From assembly GCF_003815675.1 (NCBI RefSeq), contig NZ_CP033918.1, forward strand, positions 682,001-746,000: 64,000 bases of DNA. Direction: 5' to 3'. Positions 9,156-18,500 of the stretch are shown piece by piece; position 1 is the first letter of the stretch; each line of letters begins with the position of its first letter. Source of the stretch: Chryseobacterium sp. G0186. Its GTDB lineage: Bacteria > Bacteroidota > Bacteroidia > Flavobacteriales > Weeksellaceae. The notes beneath the pieces are model-generated. The model ran no database searches, had not been told where the DNA came from, and saw only the letters and a list, made by a program, of their open reading frames with translations. The position numbers and the translations under genes are program-made.

Positions 9156-9732
9156 TAAATCAAAATTCATATATCCCTTTATAGAGAAGCATTTATAACA
9201 TTTGAAATCTAGAAATTTATCGTTTGAAATATTTCCAATATAATTAGCAAATTAATAATTATACTATTTATAAAAACAAAAAGGTCCCCACAAATGGAGA
9301 CCTTAAAAAAACACAAATGATGAAAAAAAATTATTTCGATTCACAAATATAAGCAAAATATACATTACACTAAACACTATATATGTATTTTTTTTAAAAA
9401 TTATTTATTTCAATTAAAAATAACAATCCATTAACATATTTTAATTTTTATTAACATATTGAAATTTAAACAAATCGTCTATTTTATACTATTTTCCCTT
9501 TAGTAAAAGTGAAAATTATTCAACTTACTCAGAATCAATACACAAGGTTTAAAACTAAATGTTTGTTAAAATCTTCCTTTATAATTTCAGAATCGTAACT
9601 TCCTTTAATTCGAATAAAACATACCAATAAATGAAAGAAATTACCATACAAAAGGCCCCAAGGATTCTATAATCCAGGGAAACAGCTTACAGATGACTTT
9701 TAGATTTTTAATGTAAAAACAATATTTGCTTT
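9156..9732. other. AT-rich intergenic region
   Basis: There is no credible protein gene in this stretch. It holds one hairpin with a possible minus-strand small transcript (listed separately). A short frame at about 9631 (MKEITIQKAPRIL, then stop) could be a relic of a lost gene. The rest is A/T-rich sequence without recognisable structure up to the Crp/Fnr box at 9733. Confidence 0.5.
9272..9340 (-). ncRNA. Candidate small RNA or orphan leader
   Basis: On the minus strand a perfect -7 box TATATTTG (9351-9344) is followed about 40 bases later by a hairpin, AAGGTC/GACCTT (9304-9281), and then TTTTTGTTTTT, a rho-independent terminator. The implied transcript is about 65 nt with a U-rich 5' part. 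On the + strand the same stretch could encode an 11-codon peptide (9317-9352). Both readings are speculative. Confidence 0.3.
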
Positions 9733-9776
9733 TTGATCTAGGTCAAAGTTTCAGGAACATCTGCTTTTTAATTTCG
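9733..9776 (+). promoter_or_regulatory. Crp/Fnr-type box and -7 element of the antiporter gene
   Basis: TTGATCTAGGTCAA (9733-9746) fits TTGAT-N4-ATCAA with one mismatch. A -7-like TAATTTCG starts at 9769, 29.5 bases from the box centre. This puts the box near -41.5, the position of class II activators. The same geometry recurs at 11422 and 14082. Confidence 0.65.
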
Positions 9777-9794
9777 CTGTTTATTAAAACAGCT

Positions 9795-11399
9795 ATGGTA
9801 GAACTTGAAAAAATTATCTGGATCTCTATTATTTTAATCATTATTATTTCTGTAAAAGACAAGATCAAACTGGCACTTCCTATTCTCCTTGTCATTGCAG
9901 GACTTATTCTCAGTGTAACCCAACTTGTTCCATCCATCAATATCAATCCGGAATTGGTTTTCTATGTTGTATTGCCGCCCATATTGTTTGATGCAGCCTG
10001 GAATACATCAATCCCTGATTTCAAAAAAGAGCTTTCTAAAATTTCTGTTCTGGCAATAGGACTGGTCTTTCTTACCACTACAATCATTGCTCTTATTGTT
10101 CACAGTATCATTCCCGGATTTAGCTGGCCGCTTGCCTTTGTGATGGGAGCCATTATCTCTCCACCTGATGCGGTAGCGGCTACAAGCATTACAAAAACAC
10201 TTCCGCTTCCACAGAAACTGACCACCATACTTGAAGGGGAAAGCCTTCTGAATGATGCTTCAGCCCTTATTGCCTATAAATGTGCAGTCATAGCCATTAC
10301 CAGTGGTGTCTTTTCTTTTTTGAATGCGGGAATTCAATTTATCAGTAATAGCCTCGGCGGGCTCGTGATTGGATTAATCATTGGTTTTGCATTCTTAAAA
10401 TTACACCGATATTTTAATGGAAACAGCAGTGCTGAAACCTTTGCGGTGATCTTACTTCCTTTTGCCGCCTACAGTCTGGCGGAACATTTGGGGTATTCCG
10501 GAGTATTGGCTGTGGTTATATTGGGAATGTTTTTGTCTTGGAATTCAATTTCACTGTTCAAAACGGAAAGCAGAATGCAGATGAGCCATTTTTGGGATGT
10601 TATGATCTTTATATTAAATGGGTTGGTGTTTCTTATCCTTGGAATGCAGCTTCCAGCCATTATTTCCAATATCCCCGGAACAGAGATTCCCATTCTTATC
10701 CTTTATGGGCTTCTGATATTCATTGTTCTGGTGTTTATAAGACTGGCCGTACTTTCCCTATTTCCTCTTTTTTCAGGTCCTGAGACAGGGAAAGCAAATG
10801 TTTTTCTTACCCAGTCTAAGAAAGAATACATTATTTTGTCATGGTCCGGAATGCGTGGAGTTGTTTCGCTAGCAGCAGCACTTGCATTACCTTTCAGGGA
10901 CGATCATGGAGAGGTTATCGTACAAAGAGATACCCTCTTATTTATATCCTTTGTAGTCATTATTTTCACCTTGTTAATTCAGGGATTAACATTGCCAAAG
11001 CTGATCCGTCTGATAAAACCATCTGCACCCAACAAACAGGAGGAAAAAGACCTGAACAGACTTCTTCTTAAAGAATCTGTTTCATTTTTGAATGATGTTA
11101 CTCCAGATTGTAACAGGGCTGAAAATGCTATAAAAAGCATGATTGAAAAACTGGAAAAAGAACATATTCAGCTAACGGATACTAACACAGAAACATCCTT
11201 GTATCATCATACAGAATGGAAAAAAACATACTTTGAACTGGAGCTGAAACTGGCAGAATACCAAAGAAAAACGCTAATAAACACCTATCATAAAGGGAAT
11301 TTCACTCTTGAAACAATCCGTAAAAAGGAAATGGAACTTGATTTCTGGACAACAACCATTCATCATGAAATCGAAAGTATTGAGCAATATGCTGAATAA
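9795..11399 (+). CDS. Na+/H+ antiporter, CPA1 family
   Basis: Predicted inner-membrane monovalent cation/proton exchanger. The first 400 residues are a 12-helix CPA1 domain with FYVVLPPILFDAAWN, the ion-site region GAIISPPDAVAA, and EGESLLNDASALIAYK. The last ~140 residues are polar and helical, likely a cytoplasmic regulatory tail. The start is taken at ATG 9795 (MVELEKIIW), giving 534 residues. An earlier in-frame TTG at 9726 precedes the promoter and the Crp/Fnr-type box and is unlikely. The gene belongs to the proposed Crp/Fnr regulon, so its link to the neighbouring siderophore-type genes is regulatory rather than operonic. Confidence 0.88.
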   Translation: MVELEKIIWISIILIIIISVKDKIKLALPILLVIAGLILSVTQLVPSININPELVFYVVLPPILFDAAWNTSIPDFKKELSKISVLAIGLVFLTTTIIALIVHSIIPGFSWPLAFVMGAIISPPDAVAATSITKTLPLPQKLTTILEGESLLNDASALIAYKCAVIAITSGVFSFLNAGIQFISNSLGGLVIGLIIGFAFLKLHRYFNGNSSAETFAVILLPFAAYSLAEHLGYSGVLAVVILGMFLSWNSISLFKTESRMQMSHFWDVMIFILNGLVFLILGMQLPAIISNIPGTEIPILILYGLLIFIVLVFIRLAVLSLFPLFSGPETGKANVFLTQSKKEYIILSWSGMRGVVSLAAALALPFRDDHGEVIVQRDTLLFISFVVIIFTLLIQGLTLPKLIRLIKPSAPNKQEEKDLNRLLLKESVSFLNDVTPDCNRAENAIKSMIEKLEKEHIQLTDTNTETSLYHHTEWKKTYFELELKLAEYQRKTLINTYHKGNFTLETIRKKEMELDFWTTTIHHEIESIEQYAE

Positions 11400-11421
11400 T
11401 TGCAAGGTTGATTTTACTTTT

Positions 11422-11465
11422 TTGATCTAAATCAAAGTTTGATGTTAGCCAGACAAGGACATTTG
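11422..11465 (+). promoter_or_regulatory. Crp/Fnr-type box and -7 element of the MFS/SIP genes
   Basis: TTGATCTAAATCAA (11422-11435) is a perfect TTGAT-N4-ATCAA box. GACATTTG begins at 11458, again 29.5 bases from the box centre, and lacks the leading T of the consensus, as expected for an activator-dependent promoter. The start codon of the MFS gene follows at 11491. Confidence 0.7.
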
Positions 11466-11490
11466 CAACTGAATATTTTAAATAAAATTT

Positions 11491-12666
11491 ATGAGTACAA
11501 CATTAGAAAAAGGGCAGACTATTAATTTCTATAAGGCAACCACTCCCATCATTATTTCAGTATTTGGAGTATACCTTACCATAGGAATTGCATTGGGAGT
11601 TCTCCCAAAGTTTGTTCAGAACAATTTAGGATTTGACAGCCTTATTGTCGGGCTTGTTATTGGTCTTCAATCATTATCAACCCTTATTACCCGGGCTTAT
11701 TCCGGAAAAGTAACAGATACGAAAGGAGCAAAAAACAGTAAGATGTCAGGAGTTATATTAGCTGTTATTGCTGGGATCATTTATATTTTGGCAGTATCCT
11801 TTCAGGCGGATAATTATTGGGCACTTGGATTTTTACTTTTGGCAAGAATCATTCATGGGGTAGGAGAAAGCTTTCTGGTTACAGGGGCATTAACCTGGGG
11901 AATTGGTTTGGTAGGTCATTCCAGCTCAGGAAAAGTAATGACATGGAACGGAATTGCGATGTATGCAGGAATTGCCATTGGAGCACCACTAAGTATTTGG
12001 CTGAGTAAAGAATACAGTATTCTTTCTGCTATCATACTTATTGCATTGCTTCCTATTGTAAGTTGGCTTTCTACAGCAAAACTTCCGTCAATTCCGGTGG
12101 ATAAAGATCATATCAGAACTCCTTTTTATAAGGTGATTGGAGCCATATCCGGTCAAGGGCTGAGTCTTGCATTTTCTTCCATGGCATTCGGATGTATTGC
12201 TTCCTTTATTGCCTTGTTTTTCACTGAAAAAAACTGGGGAGATGCCTCACTTGCGTTCATGATATTCGGGATTTGTTATGTTCTGACAAGGGTTTTATTT
12301 GCTTCCTTTCCTGATAAATACGGAGGATTTAAGATTGCCTTTATTTCTTTAATCATCGAAGTAATCGGGCAGCTGCTGATCTGGACCTCAGTGTCTAAAA
12401 CAGTTGCCATCATCGGATGTTGATTAACAGGTATTGGATTTTCATTAGTGTTCCCTGCGTTGGGAGTGTTAGCCATTCAAAAAGTAAAACCACAGATGAG
12501 GGGAACCGCTTTGGGAGCCTATGTCGCATTTGTTGATCTCTCATTAGGACTTGCAGGGCCTGTTGCCGGGCTAATAGCAGGCTGGCTTGATTATCAGGCA
12601 GTCTATTTATTTGGAGGAATCAGCTGTATCCTTTCCATGATTATTCTATTATTTAACAAAAAATAA
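11491..12666 (+). pseudogene. MFS transporter interrupted by an in-frame TGA
   Basis: A full-length YhhS/arabinose-efflux-like MFS carrier of about 391 codons is split by TGA at 12421-12423. Reading through gives GC-stop-LTGIGFSLVFPALGV, where a Trp (TGG) or Ala codon would fit. Both sides stay in one frame and both are good MFS sequence (GLPxx/RxxxG-type loops, KPQMRGTALGAY). The first part would make a 310-residue protein of about ten helices that lacks the last two. It precedes the siderophore-interacting gene by 12 bases, so it may be a siderophore or metallophore carrier (inference). A sequencing error, a real nonsense mutation or recoding are all possible. Confidence 0.8.
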
Positions 12667-12678
12667 ATACAAAAATTG

Positions 12679-13434
12679 ATGACAACGAATTCAATGACAA
12701 CAAAAAAAATACGTTCTGTATTTACGGTTAAAAATAAAAAATTCCTTACTCCGCATCTCATTCGGGTTGTATTGGATATTGATGAAGATCAGAAAGAGTT
12801 GTTGGCTCATGTACAGTCTGGGTCCAACAATAAAATCTTTATTCCCACTGATCCGGAAAAGGGAAGTGAACCCATCGTGAGAACCTATACCAATCGTAAA
12901 ATTGATTTGGAAAACCGTGAATTGACGATTGATTTTGTATCTCATGGAGAGAATGGTCCGGCATCTGCCTGGGCATTGCATGTAAATTCCGGAGACTCTC
13001 TGGAAGTCGGAATGAAAGAAAGTACAAGGCCTTTGGTACCGGATGCTGACTTTTATCTTATTGTTGGCGATGCCACAGCATTACCTGTTATCTGTGCTAT
13101 TCTAGAACAATTACCATCTTATGTAACCGCTAAAGTATTATTGGAAGTGCATGAAAAAAAAGATGAAATTATGTTGTGTTCCGCAGCAGACATCTCTGTT
13201 GAATGGCTCCACAATCCACAACCGGAAAAAGGAAGCTTATTAGCAAAATTAACTCAACAGACAGAAATTCCCTTAGGCATATTGAAGAAATACATTTACA
13301 TCGCTGCTGAATATACTACCGTTCGGGAACTTCGCAACCATTTTAAAACCATTTTGAACTGGGATCCAAACGGTCTGTATACTTGTTCCTACTGGAGAGC
13401 CGGCCAATCGGAAGACAAGCTTGAAAACGGGTAA
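12679..13434 (+). CDS. Siderophore-interacting FAD protein
   Basis: Predicted flavin-dependent ferric-siderophore reductase of the ViuB/YqjH family, cytoplasmic. RTYTNR (FAD-contact motif), then GENGPASAWA for the pyrophosphate loop, and GDATALPVICAIL opening the NAD(P)H-like lobe are all present. The C-terminus SYWRAGQSEDK is characteristic of the family. 251 residues from ATG 12679; a TTG directly before it (12676) is less likely. It follows the broken MFS gene closely and is probably in one transcript with it from the promoter at 11458. Confidence 0.85.
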   Translation: MTTNSMTTKKIRSVFTVKNKKFLTPHLIRVVLDIDEDQKELLAHVQSGSNNKIFIPTDPEKGSEPIVRTYTNRKIDLENRELTIDFVSHGENGPASAWALHVNSGDSLEVGMKESTRPLVPDADFYLIVGDATALPVICAILEQLPSYVTAKVLLEVHEKKDEIMLCSAADISVEWLHNPQPEKGSLLAKLTQQTEIPLGILKKYIYIAAEYTTVRELRNHFKTILNWDPNGLYTCSYWRAGQSEDKLENG

Positions 13435-13472
13435 ATATAACCAAAAACATAGGCTGATAGAGCTTTATTTGC

Positions 13473-13480
13473 TACATTTG
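13473..13480 (+). promoter_or_regulatory. -7 box before the Crp/Fnr gene
   Basis: TACATTTG, a perfect TAnnTTTG, lies 21 bases upstream of the ATG at 13502. No TTGAT-N4-ATCAA box is visible here, so the regulator gene does not obviously control its own promoter. Confidence 0.5.
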
Positions 13481-13501
13481 CTGACGACTGATTTTACATA
13501 A

Positions 13502-14071
13502 ATGGAAGAACTCTTAGTTTCATACATTAAAAGCAAAATATCGGTAACAGACGAAGAGCTGGCTACCATTCTTTCTTACTTTAAACCCATCCAATTAAAA
13601 AAGAACGAACTGCTTCTTACCAACGGACAATCCAGCCAGAGAACATTTTTTGTGGTCAGCGGCTGCCTCCGGATATTTTTTATCAATGAAGAAGGGCAGG
13701 ATTCCACCAGATATTTTGCTTTTGAAAATCAGTTTGCCACAGCATTGGTAAGCTTTATAACCTCTGAACCGTCGGAAGAATTTATTCAGGCTGTTGAAGA
13801 CTCTGAGGTGTATTATATTACCCACAAGAACTTCTATCATCTGCTGGAAATTATCCCGCAATGGGAAAAGTTTTACAGGATTTATCTTGAAATTGCTTAT
13901 GTAACGAATACCAACAGGCTGATGTCTTTTCTGGTTCAGGATGCCCTTGAAAAATACCGCCAATTGCTGGATGAAAACCCAATCATAGTCCGAAGGCTTT
14001 CCAATAAAATGGTGGCCTCCTATCTCAATATTTCACAGGAAACCTTAAGCAGGTTAAAATCCAGGCTCTGA
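13502..14071 (+). CDS. Crp/Fnr-family transcriptional regulator
   Basis: The 189-residue protein has a cyclic-nucleotide-binding-like N-terminal domain (LKKNELLLTNGQ, VVSGCLRIFF) and a C-terminal helix-turn-helix (LSNKMVASYLNISQETLSRL). Only one Cys (in VVSGC) is present in the sensor domain, so it cannot carry an FNR-type [4Fe-4S] cluster. The ligand is unknown. Three Crp/Fnr-type boxes flank it (9733, 11422, 14082), each before an ion, carrier or siderophore-type gene. This makes it the likely local activator. Confidence 0.88.
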   Translation: MEELLVSYIKSKISVTDEELATILSYFKPIQLKKNELLLTNGQSSQRTFFVVSGCLRIFFINEEGQDSTRYFAFENQFATALVSFITSEPSEEFIQAVEDSEVYYITHKNFYHLLEIIPQWEKFYRIYLEIAYVTNTNRLMSFLVQDALEKYRQLLDENPIIVRRLSNKMVASYLNISQETLSRLKSRL

Positions 14072-14081
14072 TATTGCTTTT

Positions 14082-14125
14082 TTGATTCAGATCAATGTTT
14101 TAAGACCCTGTGATTTTCAAATTTG
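14082..14125 (+). promoter_or_regulatory. Crp/Fnr-type box and -7 element before the SIP-like gene
   Basis: TTGATTCAGATCAA (14082-14095) is a perfect palindromic box starting 11 bases after the regulator's stop. CAAATTTG begins at 14118, 29.5 bases from the box centre, identical to the two other sites. The start codon is at 14145. Confidence 0.7.
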
Positions 14126-14144
14126 TATTACTAACTTTTGAACA

Positions 14145-14834
14145 ATGACCAGTCTTCAAACACATCCCACATCTATTTTCACAGGAATTGTTCTGTTGAA
14201 AAAGAAAATTGCAGAACATACCTATCATCTCAAAATCCAAAGTCAGGATTTTGAACAACTTCAATACATTCCAGGGTTAATTTTAGAAATTTATTTATCC
14301 AATCCTTATTGCCATGCCCAAACTGAGGTGCAGAAATATTCATTCTGGGATTATGAAGCTATTCACCATATCGCAGATTTTGCCATCACATTTTCTTCAG
14401 ATTCTGTAGAAAAAGAATGGATAGAAACTGTTCAGGAGGGAGATGTGTTGTTTTTCAAACGATCTTCCTATCAATTATTTCCGGATCATACCGGCGATCA
14501 TTACTTTCTGATTGGAGATAGCAGGGCATTGTCTTATTTGTACGAAGTCAACAGAGCATTGTCAATAAGTAAAAAGATAACGAGCCTCATCTATACAGAG
14601 GATAAAAAGGAGGTTTATCCGGATTTAGATCACAGTTTTCCTTTAAACATAGGCATTCTAGATCTTTTTCAACCGGAAAGTATTCTGGAATATATTCAGG
14701 AGTATTTTCCAAAAGACACTTCAAATACAATCGCTTATATCTTTGGTAATTATAGAATTAGGAGTGGAGTTTATACTTATTTTAACGATCATCCCATCTT
14801 TGGAATCCGGAATATTTATTTAAACCATTTCTAA
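14145..14834 (+). CDS. Siderophore-interacting/ferredoxin reductase-like protein
   Basis: The 229-residue protein resembles a diverged siderophore-interacting flavoprotein. An N-terminal beta-barrel-like region runs from IFTGIVLLKKKIAEHTYHLKI to PGLILEIYLSNP. QKYSFWDYE stands where the FAD motif RxYS/T would be, and GDSRALSYLYEVNRAL matches the start of the NAD(P)H lobe. The FAD motif is altered, so cofactor binding is uncertain. It is controlled by its own Crp/Fnr-type promoter and probably acts in the same iron or redox response as the gene at 12679. Confidence 0.6.
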   Translation: MTSLQTHPTSIFTGIVLLKKKIAEHTYHLKIQSQDFEQLQYIPGLILEIYLSNPYCHAQTEVQKYSFWDYEAIHHIADFAITFSSDSVEKEWIETVQEGDVLFFKRSSYQLFPDHTGDHYFLIGDSRALSYLYEVNRALSISKKITSLIYTEDKKEVYPDLDHSFPLNIGILDLFQPESILEYIQEYFPKDTSNTIAYIFGNYRIRSGVYTYFNDHPIFGIRNIYLNHF

Positions 14835-14893
14835 AATGAATAAATTCTTAAAAAATTAATACAGCATTCATTTTTCAAGAAAAATTTAAGACT

Positions 14894-14901
14894 TATATTT
14901 G
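14894..14901 (+). promoter_or_regulatory. -7 box directly at a start codon
   Basis: TATATTTG, a perfect -7 element, ends only 6 bases before the ATG at 14908. Transcription would begin at or next to the start codon, so the mRNA may be leaderless or use the ATG at 14938 or 14941. Confidence 0.5.
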
Positions 14902-14907
14902 CACCCA

Positions 14908-15270
14908 ATGTTAAAATGGTTTTCCATATTATGTTCGATGATGTATGTGCTGGCTACCACCAATGCGGGGGAAGTTCTGAAAGTACCTATGTTTGTAGAA
15001 CACTTTATGGAATATCATGGAAATCTTTCAGAGTTCGTCATGGAACACTATGACAATCACAAACAAGATTCTGATTGGGATACAGACCAAAAGCTGCCAT
15101 TCATCAATCCACCGATTGTCTTGACAGTACATGCCCAGCTCCCGGAGCTTACCTTTGAAATCAAAAAACCTAAGGAAATCAGGGTTCCTCAGAAAAACAG
15201 TATTTATCAGGAAAAGGATTTCTCAAACCTTTATCTTTCCAGAATTTTCCAGCCTCCACGGCTTTCATAA
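14908..15270 (+). CDS. Small exported protein upstream of the metal efflux genes
   Basis: A 120-residue protein with a hydrophobic N-terminus (MLKWFSILCSMMYVLATTNAG) that reads as a signal peptide or anchor. The mature part is acidic and holds several His (VEHFMEYHGNLSEFVMEHYDNH), which could bind metal. Two proline-rich strands and a short C-terminus follow. I do not recognise the family. Its place directly before a CzcA/CusA pump suggests a periplasmic metal-related accessory (inference). The TTG at 14899 overlaps the promoter and is not the start. Confidence 0.6.
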   Translation: MLKWFSILCSMMYVLATTNAGEVLKVPMFVEHFMEYHGNLSEFVMEHYDNHKQDSDWDTDQKLPFINPPIVLTVHAQLPELTFEIKKPKEIRVPQKNSIYQEKDFSNLYLSRIFQPPRLS

Positions 15271-15426
15271 TTGACTTTAGATTGAAGATTTACACTTTAG
15301 GTTTTTACTTAAAGGAGTCAATTCATATTACCTATCCATAAATCTGTAATGTGTTGTCGATCTGTTTCTATTTTTAATCACTAAATTTTATTTTAAACAT
15401 TTGAGTATGTTTAGGATGAAGCTGTA

Positions 15427-15497
15427 AAACCACCCCGTCAAAAATTCTTTGAATTTTTCCACTCCTCCAGAGAAGTGGAATATGACATCTCCAATTG
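15427..15497 (+). repeat. Dispersed repeat ACCACCCCGTCAAAAATTC, copy 1
   Basis: A 71-base element between the small exported gene and the efflux pump. It has two hairpins: AAAAATTC/GAATTTTT and TTCCACT/AGTGGAA. It ends with CATCTCCAATTG. Copies with the same left core and right end lie at 24568-24616 (minus strand) and 56263-56335. The rest of the 15271-15589 spacer holds an AATTGACT/AGTCAATT inverted pair (15269-15323) and nothing else recognisable. Confidence 0.7.
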
Positions 15498-15589
15498 TAC
15501 TCGTTGCAAATACAGGAATTTTTGTGGTTCAGGATTACAATATAAGCAGTTTAGCAAAGCACTACACTTCAGCAAATAATCTATTTTTC

Positions 15590-18500
15590 ATGTTAAACAA
15601 AATCATTGAGTTTTCTGTAAAGAATAAGCTCATCATTGCTCTGTTCACCATAGGACTGGTGCTTTTCGGAGTCTATGAAACCACTAAACTTCCCATTGAC
15701 GCCCAACCTGACATTACCAACAATCAGGTTCAGATTATCACAACAGCACCCTCGTATGGCGCTGCAGATATAGAACGTCTTGTAACTTTTCCCATTGAAC
15801 AGGCTACCAGTAATATCAGTGGTATTACGGAGCTTAGAAGCCTTTCAAGGTTCGGCCTTTCATTGGTAACGGTTGTATTTGATGATAAAACTGATGTATA
15901 CTGGGCCAGACAACAGGTTCAGGAACGTCTTCAGCTTGTACAGGACAATATTCCTGAGGGAATTGGAAAACCTGAATTAGGACCTATTTCCACAGGACTG
16001 GGGGAAATATTCCAGTATGTAGTACGGGCGAAAAAAGGCTATGAAAATGTATATGACGAAACGGAACTCAGAACCATTCAGGATTGGGTGGTAAGACGCC
16101 AGTTATTAGGAACCAAGGAGTTGCAGATGTCAGCAGCTTCGGCGGAAAGCTTAAACAGTATGAGATAGCCATTAATCCAAATAAGCTTCAGGCATTTAAT
16201 ATTAACATCAACAACGTCTTTGAGGCGTTGGAAAAGAATAACCAAAACACTGGTGGTGCCTATATTGAAAAGAAAGAAACAGTTCTTTTTATCCGAAGTG
16301 AAGGCCTTTTGGGCAGTACGGAAGATATCGGAAACATCCAGGTAGCAGAAACCAAAGAGGGAATTCCGGTTCATATCAAGGATGTGGCTGCTGTGAAGAT
16401 CGGATATGCGACAAGGTATGGCGCCATGACCTATAATGATACCGGAGAGGTATCCGGAGCTATTGTTTTAATGCTTAAAGGTGAAAATGCCAACGAAGTC
16501 ATTGTCAACATCAAGCAGAGACTGGAAAAAATTCAGGAATCGCTGCCGGAAGGTGTAGTTATAGAGCCATTCCTTGACCGTGCTAAGATGGTGAATAATA
16601 CCATCAGTACAGTCAAAACAAACCTGATGGAAGGGGCATTGATCGTGGTTTTTATTTTAGTTCTGTTCTTAGGAAACTTCAGGGCAGGATTACTGGTAGC
16701 ATCTGTTATTCCTTTAGCGATGTTATTTGCCATTATTATGATGAATATCTTTGGCGTTGGTGGAAACCTGATGAGCCTCGGAGCCTTAGATTTTGGTCTT
16801 ATTGTGGATGGAGCCGTTATTATTGTTGAAGCCGTTCTCCATCAGCTGGCCCATAAAAAGCACTTCGGAAAAGACAATATGCTCAGCAAAAAGGAAATGG
16901 ATGAGCAGGTTTCCGGTTCCGCAACAAAAATGGTAAACAGTGCTGTTTTTGGGCAGATTATTATCCTTATCGTTTACCTTCCGATTTTTACACTTCAGGG
17001 AATTGAAGGGAAAATGTTCAAACCTATGGCACAGACTGTAGCCTTTGCCTTAATTGGCGCATTTATCCTTTCCCTCACTTACATTCCCATGATGAGTTCT
17101 TTGGTACTAAGCAGAAAGAAAAAGGAAAAAGACAATATCTCTGACAGGGTAATGGCCAAGGTAGAAGCCGGACACCAGAGGTTCCTGAGAAAAGCTCTTA
17201 AATACAAAAAAACAATCATTCTTAGCGTATTATTGCTTTTTGCCGGAGCCGTTGTCACACTTTCCAGAATGGGCGGAGAGTTTATTCCGTCACTGGAAGA
17301 GGGTGATTTTGCTGTGGAAATGAGAATTCTTCAGGGCAGTAATATTAATGAGACCAAGAAAATAACCACCCAAGCCTCTAATATCCTTTTAAAACAGTTT
17401 CCTGAAATACAAAAGATCGTTGTAAAAATAGGAAGTGCTGAAATCCCTACAGAGCCAATGCCTATGGATGCAGGGGATATGATTATTGTTTTAAAACCTA
17501 AAAAGGAATGGACTTCTGCACAATCATTCCCGGAGCTTTCTGAAAAGATGAGCAAGGCTTTACATGTTATTCCCGGATTAACCACAAGCTTCCAGTTTCC
17601 TGTTCAAATGCGTTTCAACGAATTGATGACCGGGGCCAGACAGGATATCGTCTGTAAAATCTATGGTGAGGATCTCGACAGTCTTACTACCTATGCTAAA
17701 AAGCTGGGAAGTATTATCAATACGGTAAAAGGTGCACAGGACCTTTATATTGAACCTGTTGTAGGTGCCCCACAGGTGGTGATTGATTATAACCGTTCAG
17801 AATTGTCACGATACAATATTTCGGTAGCAGAAATTAACAGAGTTATCAATATGGCTTTTGCAGGGCAAATTGCAGGGGCTTTATATGAAGGAGAAAAGAA
17901 ATTTGACATCGTTGTCCGAATGGATAATGATTATAAAAAGGACATTACCAGTATTCAAAACCTCTTGGTGCCTACAGCTTCAGGAGAGCAGATTCCATTA
18001 TCTCAGCTGGCCAGGGTAGAGCTTAAAAACAGTCCGAATCAGATTCAAAGAGAAGATACCAAAAGGAGAATCATTGTTGGCTTCAACGCCAAAGGAAGAG
18101 ATGTACAGAGTATTGTAGAGGAACTTCAGCAGAAAGTGGGTAAAAATCTCAGGTTTTCACCGGGATATACCGTTTCCTATGGCGGAACCTTTGAAAATTT
18201 AAATGAGGCCAAGGCAAGACTGGGAATAGCGGTTCCCATCTCACTGGTCATGATTTTCCTGTTGCTGTTCTTTGCATTCGGATCTGTAAAGCATAGTTTA
18301 CTGATTTATACGGCAATTCCACTCTCAGCAATCGGAGGAGTTTATTTTCTTGCGTTAAGAGGAATGCCTTTCAGTATCAGTGCAGGAGTTGGGTTCATTG
18401 CCTTGTTTGGGGTTGCTGTTTTGAATGGAATTGTTTTAATATCAGAATTTAACCGATTGAAAAAAGATGGAATTAAAAACACCAGCAGAATTGTATTGAT

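Noticed and set aside
9317..9352. 11-codon frame MMKKNYFDSQI as a leader peptide gene
   Set aside because: It follows, rather than precedes, the hairpin on its strand and has no attenuated gene close behind. Left as a note under the small RNA candidate.
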